64,000 bases of DNA from CAYLJJ01 sp964384025 (GTDB taxonomy: Bacteria; Myxococcota_A; Bradymonadia; UBA7976; UBA1532). Positions within the stretch are counted from its first letter, which is position 1. Each line of letters begins with the position of its first letter. The translations under genes were made by a program, and so were the position numbers. The stretch spans positions 1 to 64,000 of the forward strand of contig CAYLJJ010000016.1 in assembly GCA_964384025.1 (NCBI GenBank). The letters are read 5' to 3'. Below the pieces are notes generated by a model. The model saw nothing but the letters and a program-made list of their open reading frames with translations. It ran no database searches and was not told the DNA's origin. Of the stretch, positions 1 to 8,859 are shown piece by piece.

Positions 1-17
1 TGCCGGAGATTTATCTC

Positions 18-49
18 AAAAGCCCAGAAGCTCATGCTTCTGGGCTTTT
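18..49 (+). terminator. Rho-independent terminator of the gene left of the window
   Basis: An 11-bp perfect stem (21-31 with 36-46) and a TCAT loop are flanked by an A-run on the left and a T-run on the right, which extends the pairing to about 14 bp. The T-run suits a plus-strand transcript arriving from outside the window. The A-run means it could also work on the other strand. Confidence 0.85.
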
Positions 50-76
50 TTTATTTGCTCTGTTAAAGTCAATTCT

Positions 77-1093
77 ATGCGGATGATTTTCAGCTTCCTT
101 CTCTTGCTGAGCTGTTCTGCCGAAGATCAACAAGGCTCAGATCTCTCCTCTCTCTTGAAAGATTCTGGAGCCTCTCCTCCCGATCAAGAGATCTCTAAAG
201 ATCTATCCCTCCTCAAAGATCTGTCTTTGGACCTTTCTTCCTCTTTGGAAGATTTTCAAGTCTCTCCTCCCGACCGAGAAATTCCCAAAGATCGACCTCT
301 CCTCGAAGATCTGCCTTTGGAGGATTTTAGAGATTCTGCTCAAGGCCGAGATGCTTCTGAAGATCTGCCCTTAGACTTTCCTCCAGATCAAGGAGGAATC
401 GCAGACCTGAGCTCGCCTGAAGATCAGGTCTCTCTAGAAGATCTTCAGGGTCCCCTTCGTTTTCGTTTCCCGATCCACGATGACGATCGTAATTTAATCA
501 ACCCACGGTTGGTTTTTGGCTTCGATCACGACCCTGCCGATAATGATCGGATCGAGTGCCTCAATTATGCAGAGCAAAGTTTTCCATTTTGTTATAACGA
601 ACACGACGGCAGTGACTTTCTCTTGAGCGGTGGCTTTGCTCGGATGGATCAAGACTCTGCGCGTATTGTTTCAGCTGCGGATGGAGAGGTGCTCTCCGTA
701 GAAGATGGACATTATGATCGCTGTCATGCTGACGTTGCAACTATGGATATCAGTTGTGACGGTCACGAAATGAGAGCCAACTTTGTCAAACTTCAACATC
801 CGGATGGTTGGCAAACTTGGTATTATCACCTGCGCTCTGGTTCTGTCGCTGTAGAGCCCGGAGATTATATCGGCTGTGGAGAAGTTCTCGGTTTGGTCGG
901 TTCCAGTGGATACTCATCATCCCCTCATTTACACTTTGAGGTCAGAAGTCCCCAGGGTGGGGCCATCGATCCCTACTCGGGGGTACTCAATGTCCCCGCC
1001 TCTCTTTGGCTTCAACAAGATTCTGGTGATGGACTGCCCGGGGAACGTTGTGATCCACGAGGAGAAGGAGTTTCAATTGATGCTGGAATATAA
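77..1093 (+). CDS. M23 family metallopeptidase lipoprotein
   Basis: Probable cell-wall or cross-link endopeptidase anchored to a membrane. The first 13 residues form a short lipoprotein signal with the lipobox LLSC (Cys13). Residues ~20-125 are a low-complexity linker rich in Asp, Ser, Leu and Pro. The C-terminal domain has the LytM/M23 zinc signature: HDGSDF (about residues 175-180, the HxGxD motif giving His and Asp ligands) and HLHFEV (about residue 284, the HxH motif). It therefore looks catalytically intact. No Shine-Dalgarno sequence is evident before the ATG, so the message may be leaderless or weakly translated. The next gene follows after about 56 bases. The target, peptidoglycan of self or of prey, cannot be read from sequence. 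Confidence 0.85.
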   Translation: MRMIFSFLLLLSCSAEDQQGSDLSSLLKDSGASPPDQEISKDLSLLKDLSLDLSSSLEDFQVSPPDREIPKDRPLLEDLPLEDFRDSAQGRDASEDLPLDFPPDQGGIADLSSPEDQVSLEDLQGPLRFRFPIHDDDRNLINPRLVFGFDHDPADNDRIECLNYAEQSFPFCYNEHDGSDFLLSGGFARMDQDSARIVSAADGEVLSVEDGHYDRCHADVATMDISCDGHEMRANFVKLQHPDGWQTWYYHLRSGSVAVEPGDYIGCGEVLGLVGSSGYSSSPHLHFEVRSPQGGAIDPYSGVLNVPASLWLQQDSGDGLPGERCDPRGEGVSIDAGI

Positions 1094-1149
1094 GTTGCTA
1101 CAACCTCATCCAACATTCAACAACAACAACTTTGAAGTGGGGGAACTCA

Positions 1150-2793
1150 ATGAAGATTCGTTTTAGGTTGATGGCTGTAGCGGCGTTTGTCGCTTTCTTT
1201 GCGACCGCTTGTGGAACTGAAAACGATCCCGTCGAGTACCCAGACGAGAGTAACCCCGGCGAGGGGGTAAACACCCCCGAAACTCCCGATCCTGAAGTAA
1301 CTCCAGATCCTGAAGTAACTCCAGATCCTGAGGTGACTCCAGATCCTGAGGTAACCCCCGACCACATCGACTATCGTGGCCCTGAGTGGAGAGATGATCA
1401 CCCTGATTACACTGTAATTCCTGAAGCTGATTGGCTTTGGCAGCACGAATTGACTCCCGAACAAGAGGAAGAGATCGAGTCTAACCGTGGTGCAATCTCT
1501 GATGGTCTAGAGTTGGGCGATGCTCTCTTTGTCGAAGAACTGAACCGCATCCTGGATGAGGCAGCTTCACAACAGCAGAAAGCCAACGCAAACCCATTCC
1601 AAGGCGTGGACATTGTTCAACAGTGGAAAGACCCTGTTAATGATGCCGTTTGTCCTCTCCTCTTTCCCGTTCCTGAACAGCAAGACGCTTCTCTGCGATG
1701 TCGTGATATGGTTGAGGATGCGGTGCAGAATGCCTTTGGTCGCGTAAAGGATGTTTTGGAAGAGAACCCTCTCCAAGATCCTCGCTTCGCTGAAGAAAAC
1801 CAGTTCTGGCAGGAGCAAGGCGTCATCTCTGGTCTCGAGACCCAGGCTTTCTTTGCTTTGGATCACATGCGCTCCACCGGCCTCTGTGATCAAGCTCTCG
1901 CTCCTGTAGAGCAAGGTGTTGATTTTGGTGTGGAGGCAGGTCGTGCTCTTCTCATCGAGCGTGTCAACCAGCGCCTCTCTGAGTTGGGCTTCCCCGCCAA
2001 CTACCCCAACCAGGGCCCTATCCAAGTTTGCTCCATCAACGGCGGCATAATGGAGCCTGCTCGTACCCGCGCGATCTCTGGCATTCAACAGTGGGAGGTT
2101 GATCATCCTGCTTGTGGTGACTACAGCCCCAACAGTGATACCGAGCGTGCTTGGAAGTTAGAGTTTACGGATAACTACTACACCGGGATGAATCAGGGTA
2201 TCGATCAGGAGTTCTCCATCGCTTCTCGCATCCTCTTCCAGGTTGTTCCCTGTAACACCGGTGATCCTCTGGTCCTCGATCTCGACGGTGACGGCATTGA
2301 GCTGCTCTCTGTTAATAATGGTGTGAACTTTGACCTCTTCGACTGGGGTGAGCCTGTCCGCACCGCTTGGGTTGCTTCTGATGATGCCTTCCTCGCCTTT
2401 GATCGCAACAACAACGGCAAGATTGATAACGGTCGTGAACTCTTCGTCAACTACATTGGTGAGAAGGGTTGGAAAGATGTCCGCAGTGGTTTTGATAACT
2501 TGGCCACCTTCGATAGCAATAGCGATGGCCGTATCGACGCCGCTGACACCATTTATGCCAACCTCAAGGTCTGGCAAGATCTTAACTCTGATGGCATCAG
2601 CCAGCCAAATGAACTTCGTGACCTCGCCAGCGCTGGGGTTGCTGCTATCGGCCTGAGCTATCAAGACATGGGCCTCGAGGCGATGCCTGTTCCTCAGGGT
2701 GGTGTCTTCATGAGAACTCCCAACGCTGTGCTCCAGGGCTCTGCTACTGGCGCCATCCATGATGCTTGGTTCACCTATGGGCGGGCTTACTAA
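1150..2793 (+). CDS. Lipoprotein with EF-hand-like calcium-binding loops
   Basis: Exported lipoprotein of unknown role. The start is set at the ATG at 1150, which follows a G-rich ribosome site (about 1137-1143); an in-frame TTG at 1132 is less likely. The signal peptide ends in the lipobox ATAC. A Pro/Asp/Glu/Val/Thr linker made of four DPEVTP units follows. The middle (~residues 75-375) matches no family I recognise. The C-terminal ~170 residues carry several Asp-rich loops: DLDGDGIE, DRNNNGKID, DSNSDGRID and DLNSDGIS. These resemble the calcium-binding segment found beside RTX repeats in secreted toxins and adhesins, but no RTX nonapeptides are present. A strong terminator follows. Calcium-dependent folding outside the cell is likely; the function is unknown. 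Confidence 0.75.
   Translation: MKIRFRLMAVAAFVAFFATACGTENDPVEYPDESNPGEGVNTPETPDPEVTPDPEVTPDPEVTPDPEVTPDHIDYRGPEWRDDHPDYTVIPEADWLWQHELTPEQEEEIESNRGAISDGLELGDALFVEELNRILDEAASQQQKANANPFQGVDIVQQWKDPVNDAVCPLLFPVPEQQDASLRCRDMVEDAVQNAFGRVKDVLEENPLQDPRFAEENQFWQEQGVISGLETQAFFALDHMRSTGLCDQALAPVEQGVDFGVEAGRALLIERVNQRLSELGFPANYPNQGPIQVCSINGGIMEPARTRAISGIQQWEVDHPACGDYSPNSDTERAWKLEFTDNYYTGMNQGIDQEFSIASRILFQVVPCNTGDPLVLDLDGDGIELLSVNNGVNFDLFDWGEPVRTAWVASDDAFLAFDRNNNGKIDNGRELFVNYIGEKGWKDVRSGFDNLATFDSNSDGRIDAADTIYANLKVWQDLNSDGISQPNELRDLASAGVAAIGLSYQDMGLEAMPVPQGGVFMRTPNAVLQGSATGAIHDAWFTYGRAY
1288..1359 (+). repeat. Four tandem 18-bp repeats (DPEVTP units)
   Basis: Units of 18 bp begin at 1288, 1306, 1324 and 1342. 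The first two are identical and the others differ at a few third-codon positions. They encode the linker after the lipobox of the preceding entry and could change in number by slippage without shifting the frame. Confidence 0.9.
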
Positions 2794-2836
2794 GACCCCT
2801 ATAAAGATTTGAACAGGAGAGATAATTGAGTTTCTG

Positions 2837-2865
2837 AAAAACGGGGCATTACGCCCCGTTTTTTA
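2837..2865 (+). terminator. Rho-independent terminator
   Basis: A GC-rich stem (ACGGGGC 2841-2847 with GCCCCGT 2853-2859) has a 5-base loop, a preceding A-run and six following Ts. It lies 44 bases after the calcium-loop lipoprotein stop and ends that transcript before the VWA gene. Confidence 0.9.
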
Positions 2866-2887
2866 TTTTGGCCCAGAAGGAGAAGAG

Positions 2888-4198
2888 ATGAGAAGAGGAA
2901 GAAAGTCAGAGAAGGCCGGAGCGATGGTGATCGTGATGGTCTATTTTGCCATAGTCATCTCTGCTATTATGTGGGCCAGTATCCGCATGGGCATTATGGG
3001 AGGGCAGATGGATAAATGGCAGGATTCTGCTGATTCCATCGCTCTGGCAGCAAACTATGTTGCGATGATCGATGGTCTACAGGCTGTCTGTAACCACCCC
3101 ATCCTCCTCGCTTTAGCTGATGCAAACCGCCCCAGAAGTGCTGGGCTGGGAGGGGTGAACACTTGTCCTGAACCTGTCCTGGTTCAAGCTGAGTTTAATG
3201 GAGAGGAGGTTACCTATCTGACTTTTGCTCCTCAACTGCGTACTCACCTTCGCTTTGAAGAAAGCCACGAGAATGCACCCGGAGCTTGGGATAATCCTCA
3301 ACAGGTAGACCGGATCATATCAGCTGGAGCTATATTCCAAGATGAACATAGTGAGATTGTGTTACGGATCCCGAAATTAGTCCTGGTCCTAGACTATTCT
3401 GGTTCAATGCGTATGGACTTTGGACAGGGGCGTTCACGTCTACAGGCCCTTCAAGCCGCGGTATCCTCTTTGTTGGATCTCGATCTCAGGGTTGATTATG
3501 GCCTTGTAATGTTCAATGATGGAGTAATCGATACTGAAAACATCCAAGAAGGTAATGAAGCAGATATTGAATCTACTATGCAGGTCCCTGCCCAGGGAGG
3601 AACAATCTATGAAGGAGCTTTGCGCCGAGCAGTTCAGATGCTTCAGCAAAATGAAGATACCGGTTATTATATTCTCTTTGTCTCTGATGGTGAGCCAAAC
3701 AATGGAGATGGGCCCGCACTGATGGCTGCAGATCAGGCTCGTATGAATGATGTGACTATATTTACTCTAAATGTGGGAGCAGGGGAGGATCGCAGAGAAC
3801 TTCTCACCCAAATGTCTGGCAATAAGGGAGATCCAGGAGACCCCAACTATTATTTTTCAGCAGCTAACGACAATGAACTTCAACGTACTTTCCAGCAAAT
3901 TGTCTCTTCAATCCTCTGCACAGCAGGTCCTCTTGTCCCTGTTCCTCCTGATGATCTTGAACCCTGGGATATCAAAGTCCTGTTCTCAGCTGATGGCGCA
4001 GATGAAAACCCCCTGCGCTATGCTAATGATTTGGCTAATGTCGGGGATGAAATGGCTTATCAGTATGACCGTGCTGAGAATGAGCTAAGATTCAGTGAAG
4101 CTGCCTGTAACGCTATGGAGAGAGGGGATGGTACTTTAATGGTTCGTTTTCCTCTCAGCGCCATGGGCGCTTCTTTGATCGATCACAGCCCCTATTAA
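2888..4198 (+). CDS. Pseudopilin-like membrane protein with von Willebrand factor A domain
   Basis: Residues 1-9 are basic and are followed by one hydrophobic helix (~12-38), as in TadE/TadG-type Flp pilus proteins. The rest would lie outside the cytoplasm. The VWA domain (~160-310) has a complete MIDAS: DYSGS at 169-173, Thr238 in a GGT motif and Asp266 in SDGEPN, so metal-dependent ligand binding is expected. A C-terminal segment of about 110 residues follows. Ribosome site AGAAGGAG precedes the ATG. The gene is bracketed by a terminator upstream and a leader with an inverted repeat downstream, so it looks monocistronic. TadG proteins normally sit in a tad pilus locus, and no other tad gene is in the window. 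It could equally be a stand-alone surface adhesin. Confidence 0.8.
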   Translation: MRRGRKSEKAGAMVIVMVYFAIVISAIMWASIRMGIMGGQMDKWQDSADSIALAANYVAMIDGLQAVCNHPILLALADANRPRSAGLGGVNTCPEPVLVQAEFNGEEVTYLTFAPQLRTHLRFEESHENAPGAWDNPQQVDRIISAGAIFQDEHSEIVLRIPKLVLVLDYSGSMRMDFGQGRSRLQALQAAVSSLLDLDLRVDYGLVMFNDGVIDTENIQEGNEADIESTMQVPAQGGTIYEGALRRAVQMLQQNEDTGYYILFVSDGEPNNGDGPALMAADQARMNDVTIFTLNVGAGEDRRELLTQMSGNKGDPGDPNYYFSAANDNELQRTFQQIVSSILCTAGPLVPVPPDDLEPWDIKVLFSADGADENPLRYANDLANVGDEMAYQYDRAENELRFSEAACNAMERGDGTLMVRFPLSAMGASLIDHSPY

Positions 4199-4206
4199 AT
4201 TTATCT

Positions 4207-4240
4207 AAGGACTTGTGGTAGAATAAGCCATGGAGTCCTT
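4207..4240. other. Inverted repeat in the symporter leader
   Basis: AAGGACT (4207-4213) and AGTCCTT (4234-4240) form a perfect 7-bp inverted repeat around a 20-base loop, just after the VWA stop and about 95 bases before the symporter start. It has no T-run worth calling a terminator. It may be an operator or a weak terminator. Confidence 0.35.
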
Positions 4241-4336
4241 AAAACCGCCAAATATCAAATCTGCCCCGTTTTTCTCCTCTTCTCTCAACTTCACGTGCTA
4301 CACATCTCTTGATCCCTGATTTTTCCTGGAGAGAGC

Positions 4337-6175
4337 ATGAGCGGATCCTCCCTTGCCACGATCGATATTATCATCATTGTTGGCTTCCTTCTCCTTGTCA
4401 CTCTGATCGGTTACTTGATGTCCAAGGCCGCTTCGAAGGGACTGGATGATTATTTCTTAGGAGGCAATAAGATCCCTTGGTGGATCCTTGGAATTTCTAC
4501 AGCAACCTCTAATTTTGATATGGCAGGCACAATGATCATCGTCGCGGTGGTCTTTGGTCTGGGTTACAAAGGTTTTCTGGTTGAGATGCGGGGAGGAGTT
4601 GGGCTCTCTCTCGCATTCTTGATGATCTTTTTGGGAAAGTGGCTGCGAAGAAGCCGAGTGATGACTTCTGCTGAGTGGATGAAAATTCGCTTTGGGGTTG
4701 ATAAACAGGGAAGAGCTGCTCATTTCATCTCTGCAATCGCCAATATCACCCTCTCCCTAGGGATGATCATCTATTTTTCTAAAGGTGCGGGCAAATTTCT
4801 GACCTATTTTTTGCCTCTAGATGAGTTTACTTGTACTAGCATAATGGTGAGCATTGGACTTTTCTATACGTTGATGTCCGGTCTATATGGTGTAGTATTT
4901 ACAGATGTTGTTCAGATGGTTATCTTAGCATTTACTGCAATCTACGTAACAATCAAAGCATTTATTATCCGACCTGAGGTAGACCTTCCTGAAGGACTGT
5001 TGAACTTAAATCTCTCGAGTATTGACCCCAGTGGAGCCATCGGGCAGTCGCTTTACCAATCGAATCCAGGCTATTGGGATCCAATATTTCAATTTTTCGG
5101 GCTTTGTGTGTTTATGTGGGTATTTAGAACTACCTTAGAAGGGATGGGTGGCGTTGGTGGTTATACAGATCAACGTTTCTTCGCTGCGCGGAGTGAAAGA
5201 GAAGCAAGTCTTCTTACTTTAGAAAGCATTTTGATTTCTATACTTAGGTGGACAATGGTCGCTGGACTTGTCGTGTTAGGATATAATCTTGTAGGAATAG
5301 GCGGAGAAAGTGCAACTATAATATTAAAAGATGCTGAACAGGTTTTGCCTGTCGTTCTCGGGAAATTACTTCCAACAGGAGTTAAAGGTTTCGTAATCGC
5401 GGGACTGATCGCTGCAGCAATGTCTACTTTCGATTCAACGCTTAATGCAGGTGCAGCATATATCACAAAAGATCTATACCACTCATATTTCAATAAGGAT
5501 GCCAATCAAACTCAACTCATTTGGGCATCTCGCTGGGCAACAGTTGCTCTCTGTATAGCAGGAGTCGGGCTGGCTTCAGTAGTTCCAAATATAAATAAAA
5601 TTTGGGGACTGATTACCATGGGGATAGGTGCAGGAATGTTTGTGCCTCTATTTCTGCGTTGGTACTGGCCCCGTTTTAATGGGTATGGTTTTGCAACAGG
5701 AACATTTGCTGGAATTGGAAGCGCTCTGATCTATAATACAGGATTGGAATTGCCTCTCTATTACGCTTTTCCCCTGGTTATTGCTACAGCCTTTATTTTT
5801 GCAATCTTTGTTACTCTAGCAACACCTCGTGTCGAAGACACCGTTCTGGTTCGTTTTTGGACTCAAATTGATCCCTGGGGTGCTTGGGGACGAATCCGGG
5901 CGCTTGCAAAACTTGATACTGAGGAGTTACTACGTAGAAGAAAAGAGAAACGCAATGATATGATCGCGCTCTTCTTCTCAATCAGCTTTCAAATTTCAGT
6001 GTTGATCTGCTCCATGAGTTTTGTATTCCATGATTGGAACCTCTTTATCATTTCGAGCATAATCGTTGTTATTGGGAGCATCGGTTTGTACTTCTTCTGG
6101 TTTAAGAATCTCAAGGGAGCAGAACAGTGTGCATTGGAAGATGAGAAGTATAAGGATAATAAAGCTCTAAATTAG
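4337..6175 (+). CDS. Sodium:solute symporter family (SSS) transporter
   Basis: Polytopic inner-membrane protein with roughly 13-15 hydrophobic segments; 612 residues is normal for the family. SSS hallmarks include an N-terminal helix followed by DDYFLGG, a central GGVGGYTDQRFFAARSE segment, and AAAMSTFDSTLNAGAAYITKD, matching the family signature near the sodium site. The substrate (sugar, carboxylate or similar) cannot be told. The ATG follows a GGAGAG ribosome site. The coding sequence from about 4850 on is clearly richer in A+T at third positions than most of the window, as is the neighbouring kinase. Its stop codon overlaps that of the convergent kinase gene. Confidence 0.9.
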   Translation: MSGSSLATIDIIIIVGFLLLVTLIGYLMSKAASKGLDDYFLGGNKIPWWILGISTATSNFDMAGTMIIVAVVFGLGYKGFLVEMRGGVGLSLAFLMIFLGKWLRRSRVMTSAEWMKIRFGVDKQGRAAHFISAIANITLSLGMIIYFSKGAGKFLTYFLPLDEFTCTSIMVSIGLFYTLMSGLYGVVFTDVVQMVILAFTAIYVTIKAFIIRPEVDLPEGLLNLNLSSIDPSGAIGQSLYQSNPGYWDPIFQFFGLCVFMWVFRTTLEGMGGVGGYTDQRFFAARSEREASLLTLESILISILRWTMVAGLVVLGYNLVGIGGESATIILKDAEQVLPVVLGKLLPTGVKGFVIAGLIAAAMSTFDSTLNAGAAYITKDLYHSYFNKDANQTQLIWASRWATVALCIAGVGLASVVPNINKIWGLITMGIGAGMFVPLFLRWYWPRFNGYGFATGTFAGIGSALIYNTGLELPLYYAFPLVIATAFIFAIFVTLATPRVEDTVLVRFWTQIDPWGAWGRIRALAKLDTEELLRRRKEKRNDMIALFFSISFQISVLICSMSFVFHDWNLFIISSIIVVIGSIGLYFFWFKNLKGAEQCALEDEKYKDNKALN

Positions 6176-7821
6176 AGCCGCTTGACTTCAAAATTGGGCG
6201 TTTCTTCTTCTTTTTTCAACTCTATCTTGGGCACCCTTCTTCTTTTTTTTGGTGCCTTGGTTGGAATTTGAGGGGCCTGAGATTTCCTGTAATCCCTAAG
6301 TTTCTTCCTTCCTTTTTTTTCAGAATGATGCTGGGACTCTGCCTTTAAACCACCATGAAGAAGCTCGTAGATTCTAGGATCCTTTAAATAAGGCTGGAAA
6401 GCTGGCTCTAAGAGTATCCGCTCTCTCAAACTTTCAACATTCTTGGCGGTTGAGAGAGCCTCTCTAAGAAACAATGATAGATCATCAAGTTGTTCCTTTT
6501 GAGCAGCCCTTACAGCAGCAGTATAGGGATCAAAAGAGAATGGCTCTGGGATAAGAAGCTCTGCATCCCTCTCTGGAAATATCTCAAATTCACTTTTCAG
6601 AACAGCACGTTGTTGTTCTCTATGGTTTTCATCCTGTTTTTTCCAAACAAAGATGATAAAAAATCCAATAATGGGGATGAGTAGTAGTAGTAGGAAATTG
6701 ATGTTCTTTTGAGTTCGTACAAAAGGAAGCTCCATACTTCCTTGCATCTCTTTAGAGGTAGAATCTGTAGTCATATGATTGATAGAAGGTAAAGATGGAG
6801 TAAAGAGCTCTAAATCTTCTGATGATTGTGCTGATGTAAGTGCTTGAGCCATCTCGGCGGCAGAGGCATAGCGTAATTCAGGCTCTTTCGCCAAAGAACG
6901 ATAGATTACATCTTTTAGAGATTTGGGCAGATTATCAGGTAATTCTGGAAGAATAGCCTCGTTATGTGCCCTAAGAATCTCATAAGTAGAGTTTCCATCA
7001 AATGGACGAAATCCCATCAACATTTGAAAGAGAATGATACCTACAGAGTAAAGATCTGAACGAGGTTCAGGGCAACCTCTGGCCTGCTCTGGTGCCATAT
7101 AACGGGGAGTCCCAACAACCATCCCCTCTCGAGTTTTGTTTTCTGTATTGGCTTCTGCGTGATCGTCCAGAACCTTCGCGATCCCAAAATCTAAGACTTT
7201 GACTCTCTCCCCCCCAAATGGAGCCTCAAGGAGCATCAAATTTGCGGGTTTAAGATCTCGATGAATCAAACCGATCTGATGAGCTTCAGCGAGAGCTTCT
7301 AAAACCTGAACTAAAAGTTGAATTGCCCGCCTTGGTTCCACACGGCCACCCTGATCGCGAAGCATCTCCTTTAAAGAAACTCCACGAATCAACTCCAAAA
7401 CCATAAATAGAGTGTTTTCCTCCTCTCCATAGTCGTAGAGGGAGACCGTAGCATCGTGATTTAATTGGGCGATAGCGTGAGCCTCTCGGAAAAAACGAGC
7501 CCTGAGACCCTCATCAGCTTCACGCCCATGAATCACCTTGATGGCCACTTCTCGCTTAAGAGGAAGCTGAACCGCTCTGTAAATCGAGGCGAAACCTCCA
7601 CATCCCAAACGATCGATAATGAAATATTTTCCAGCCAGAGGGCGCCCCAACATGGAGTCCCTTGGATATCTTTGATGAATTTGAGTTCGGATAAGAATCC
7701 AGCCATCATTAGGGCAGAGTATGACTGGATCTACCCACGGTTGAACATGCCCACACTTTCGACACAACGCAATCTCAAGTTGTTGGGTGATGTCCACGTT
7801 GTCTCCGATTTTCGACCCCAT
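6172..7821 (-). CDS. Membrane Ser/Thr protein kinase with N-terminal zinc-ribbon-like motif
   Basis: Hanks-type kinase. Numbered from an in-frame GTG at 7854, an N-terminal CRKC...CPND motif (31-49) resembles a zinc ribbon. The kinase domain runs ~77-340 with a Gly-rich loop (GCGGFAS), VAIK Lys106, HRDLKPANLM at 198-207, DFG at 222-224 and APE at 254-256. All catalytic residues are present. A single transmembrane helix (~385-404) leads to a Lys/Arg-rich extracytoplasmic tail of about 155 residues with no recognised sensor. The start is uncertain: ATG 7821, GTG 7833 (preceded by AGGGG) or GTG 7854. All keep the Cys motif. The gene converges on the symporter with overlapping stops and is divergent from the HDOD gene. 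Confidence 0.88.
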   Translation of the reverse strand: MGSKIGDNVDITQQLEIALCRKCGHVQPWVDPVILCPNDGWILIRTQIHQRYPRDSMLGRPLAGKYFIIDRLGCGGFASIYRAVQLPLKREVAIKVIHGREADEGLRARFFREAHAIAQLNHDATVSLYDYGEEENTLFMVLELIRGVSLKEMLRDQGGRVEPRRAIQLLVQVLEALAEAHQIGLIHRDLKPANLMLLEAPFGGERVKVLDFGIAKVLDDHAEANTENKTREGMVVGTPRYMAPEQARGCPEPRSDLYSVGIILFQMLMGFRPFDGNSTYEILRAHNEAILPELPDNLPKSLKDVIYRSLAKEPELRYASAAEMAQALTSAQSSEDLELFTPSLPSINHMTTDSTSKEMQGSMELPFVRTQKNINFLLLLLIPIIGFFIIFVWKKQDENHREQQRAVLKSEFEIFPERDAELLIPEPFSFDPYTAAVRAAQKEQLDDLSLFLREALSTAKNVESLRERILLEPAFQPYLKDPRIYELLHGGLKAESQHHSEKKGRKKLRDYRKSQAPQIPTKAPKKRRRVPKIELKKEEETPNFEVKRL

Positions 7822-8022
7822 GATAGCCAGCACAAAGCCCCTGAGCAATCTCACTTTTGTTCAGAGGAGCGGGTTGGAGATTTGGAGCCCGAGAGGAGCG
7901 ATCTCTACGAAGTTGGTTTGATTTTTCCAAGAGAATTTATCTCTCGAGCGAATCTCCAGTACAACCCCTATTTATGTCCCCATCTTCTCCTACCGACAAT
8001 ATTCTGAGAGAGAGGAGCCCTT

Positions 8023-8853
8023 GTGATCGATCTTGATGCTGTGGTTCTAGCTTCTGAGCGTTTAGAACCGCTGCCGTCCAATATTGCCCACCTCGCAGCT
8101 TTGTTGGTGGAGGAGGACTCGGGTATGGCAGAGATCGCGCGGGTGATCTCCTTAGATCCAATCCTCACGGTGCGTGTGCTGAGAGCTGCGAACTCCAGTT
8201 TTTGGGGAGGAGGACGGATGGAGGCCAAGAGGGTTATAGATGCGGTCAACCGCCTCGGACGCTCTAACCTACTCCCCTTAGCCCTGGGCCAGCATGTCAA
8301 GAGATATACTTCTACTGCGCTCCCTCAGTATGGTCTCTCGAGCGGAAGCATGTGGAAGCGCTCTGTTGCTGCTGCTCTAGCCGCAGAGTCAATGCAGCCT
8401 TTCGTAAAGGTGAAAGTCCCCCCTGAAACCGCAGCAGCGGCGTTGCTTCATGATATTGGCCAAGTTGTACTGGCACGCTTCCTCGACCCTGAGATTCTCT
8501 CTCTATTGAAACGAGCTCAGTCTGAGGGAAACCGACAAAGCGTTGAAGCAGAACGGGAGTTGCTCGGAGTTCATCATGGAGAAGTCGGAGGATTAATAGC
8601 TCATCATTGGGCTTTGCCTGAGGGTATCGTCAAGGGGATCTCTTACCACCACAAACCTCAAGAAGAACCTCGGAGTATCAGTTACACCACGGCCCTTGCT
8701 TCCATCGTAGCTTGTCTAGTAGACCGTCAACCTGTCTCTGCTTTAGAAATTAAGAGTATTTTAAAAGTGCTTGGAGTCGATCGACAGCAGCTTATGACGC
8801 TTTGCAAAATCGTTTTTAAGAAAAGAAAAGAGGTACTGGAACTCTACGGTTGA
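8023..8853 (+). CDS. HDOD domain signalling protein
   Basis: Almost the whole 276 residues form an HDOD fold, a regulatory relative of HD-type phosphohydrolases. The N-terminal half has the typical IARVISLDPILTVRVLRAAN helix pair. The HD remnant ALLHDIGQVVL follows, and a later HHWALPEGI...ISYHH segment resembles the HD helices. HDOD proteins usually act as protein-protein signalling modules rather than enzymes and affect motility, cell cycle or c-di-GMP output. The GTG start at 8023 is supported by AGAGAGGAG (8007-8015). The stop lies only 6 bases from the convergent peptidase gene. Confidence 0.85.
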   Translation: MIDLDAVVLASERLEPLPSNIAHLAALLVEEDSGMAEIARVISLDPILTVRVLRAANSSFWGGGRMEAKRVIDAVNRLGRSNLLPLALGQHVKRYTSTALPQYGLSSGSMWKRSVAAALAAESMQPFVKVKVPPETAAAALLHDIGQVVLARFLDPEILSLLKRAQSEGNRQSVEAERELLGVHHGEVGGLIAHHWALPEGIVKGISYHHKPQEEPRSISYTTALASIVACLVDRQPVSALEIKSILKVLGVDRQQLMTLCKIVFKKRKEVLELYG

Positions 8854-8859
8854 TTCTAA

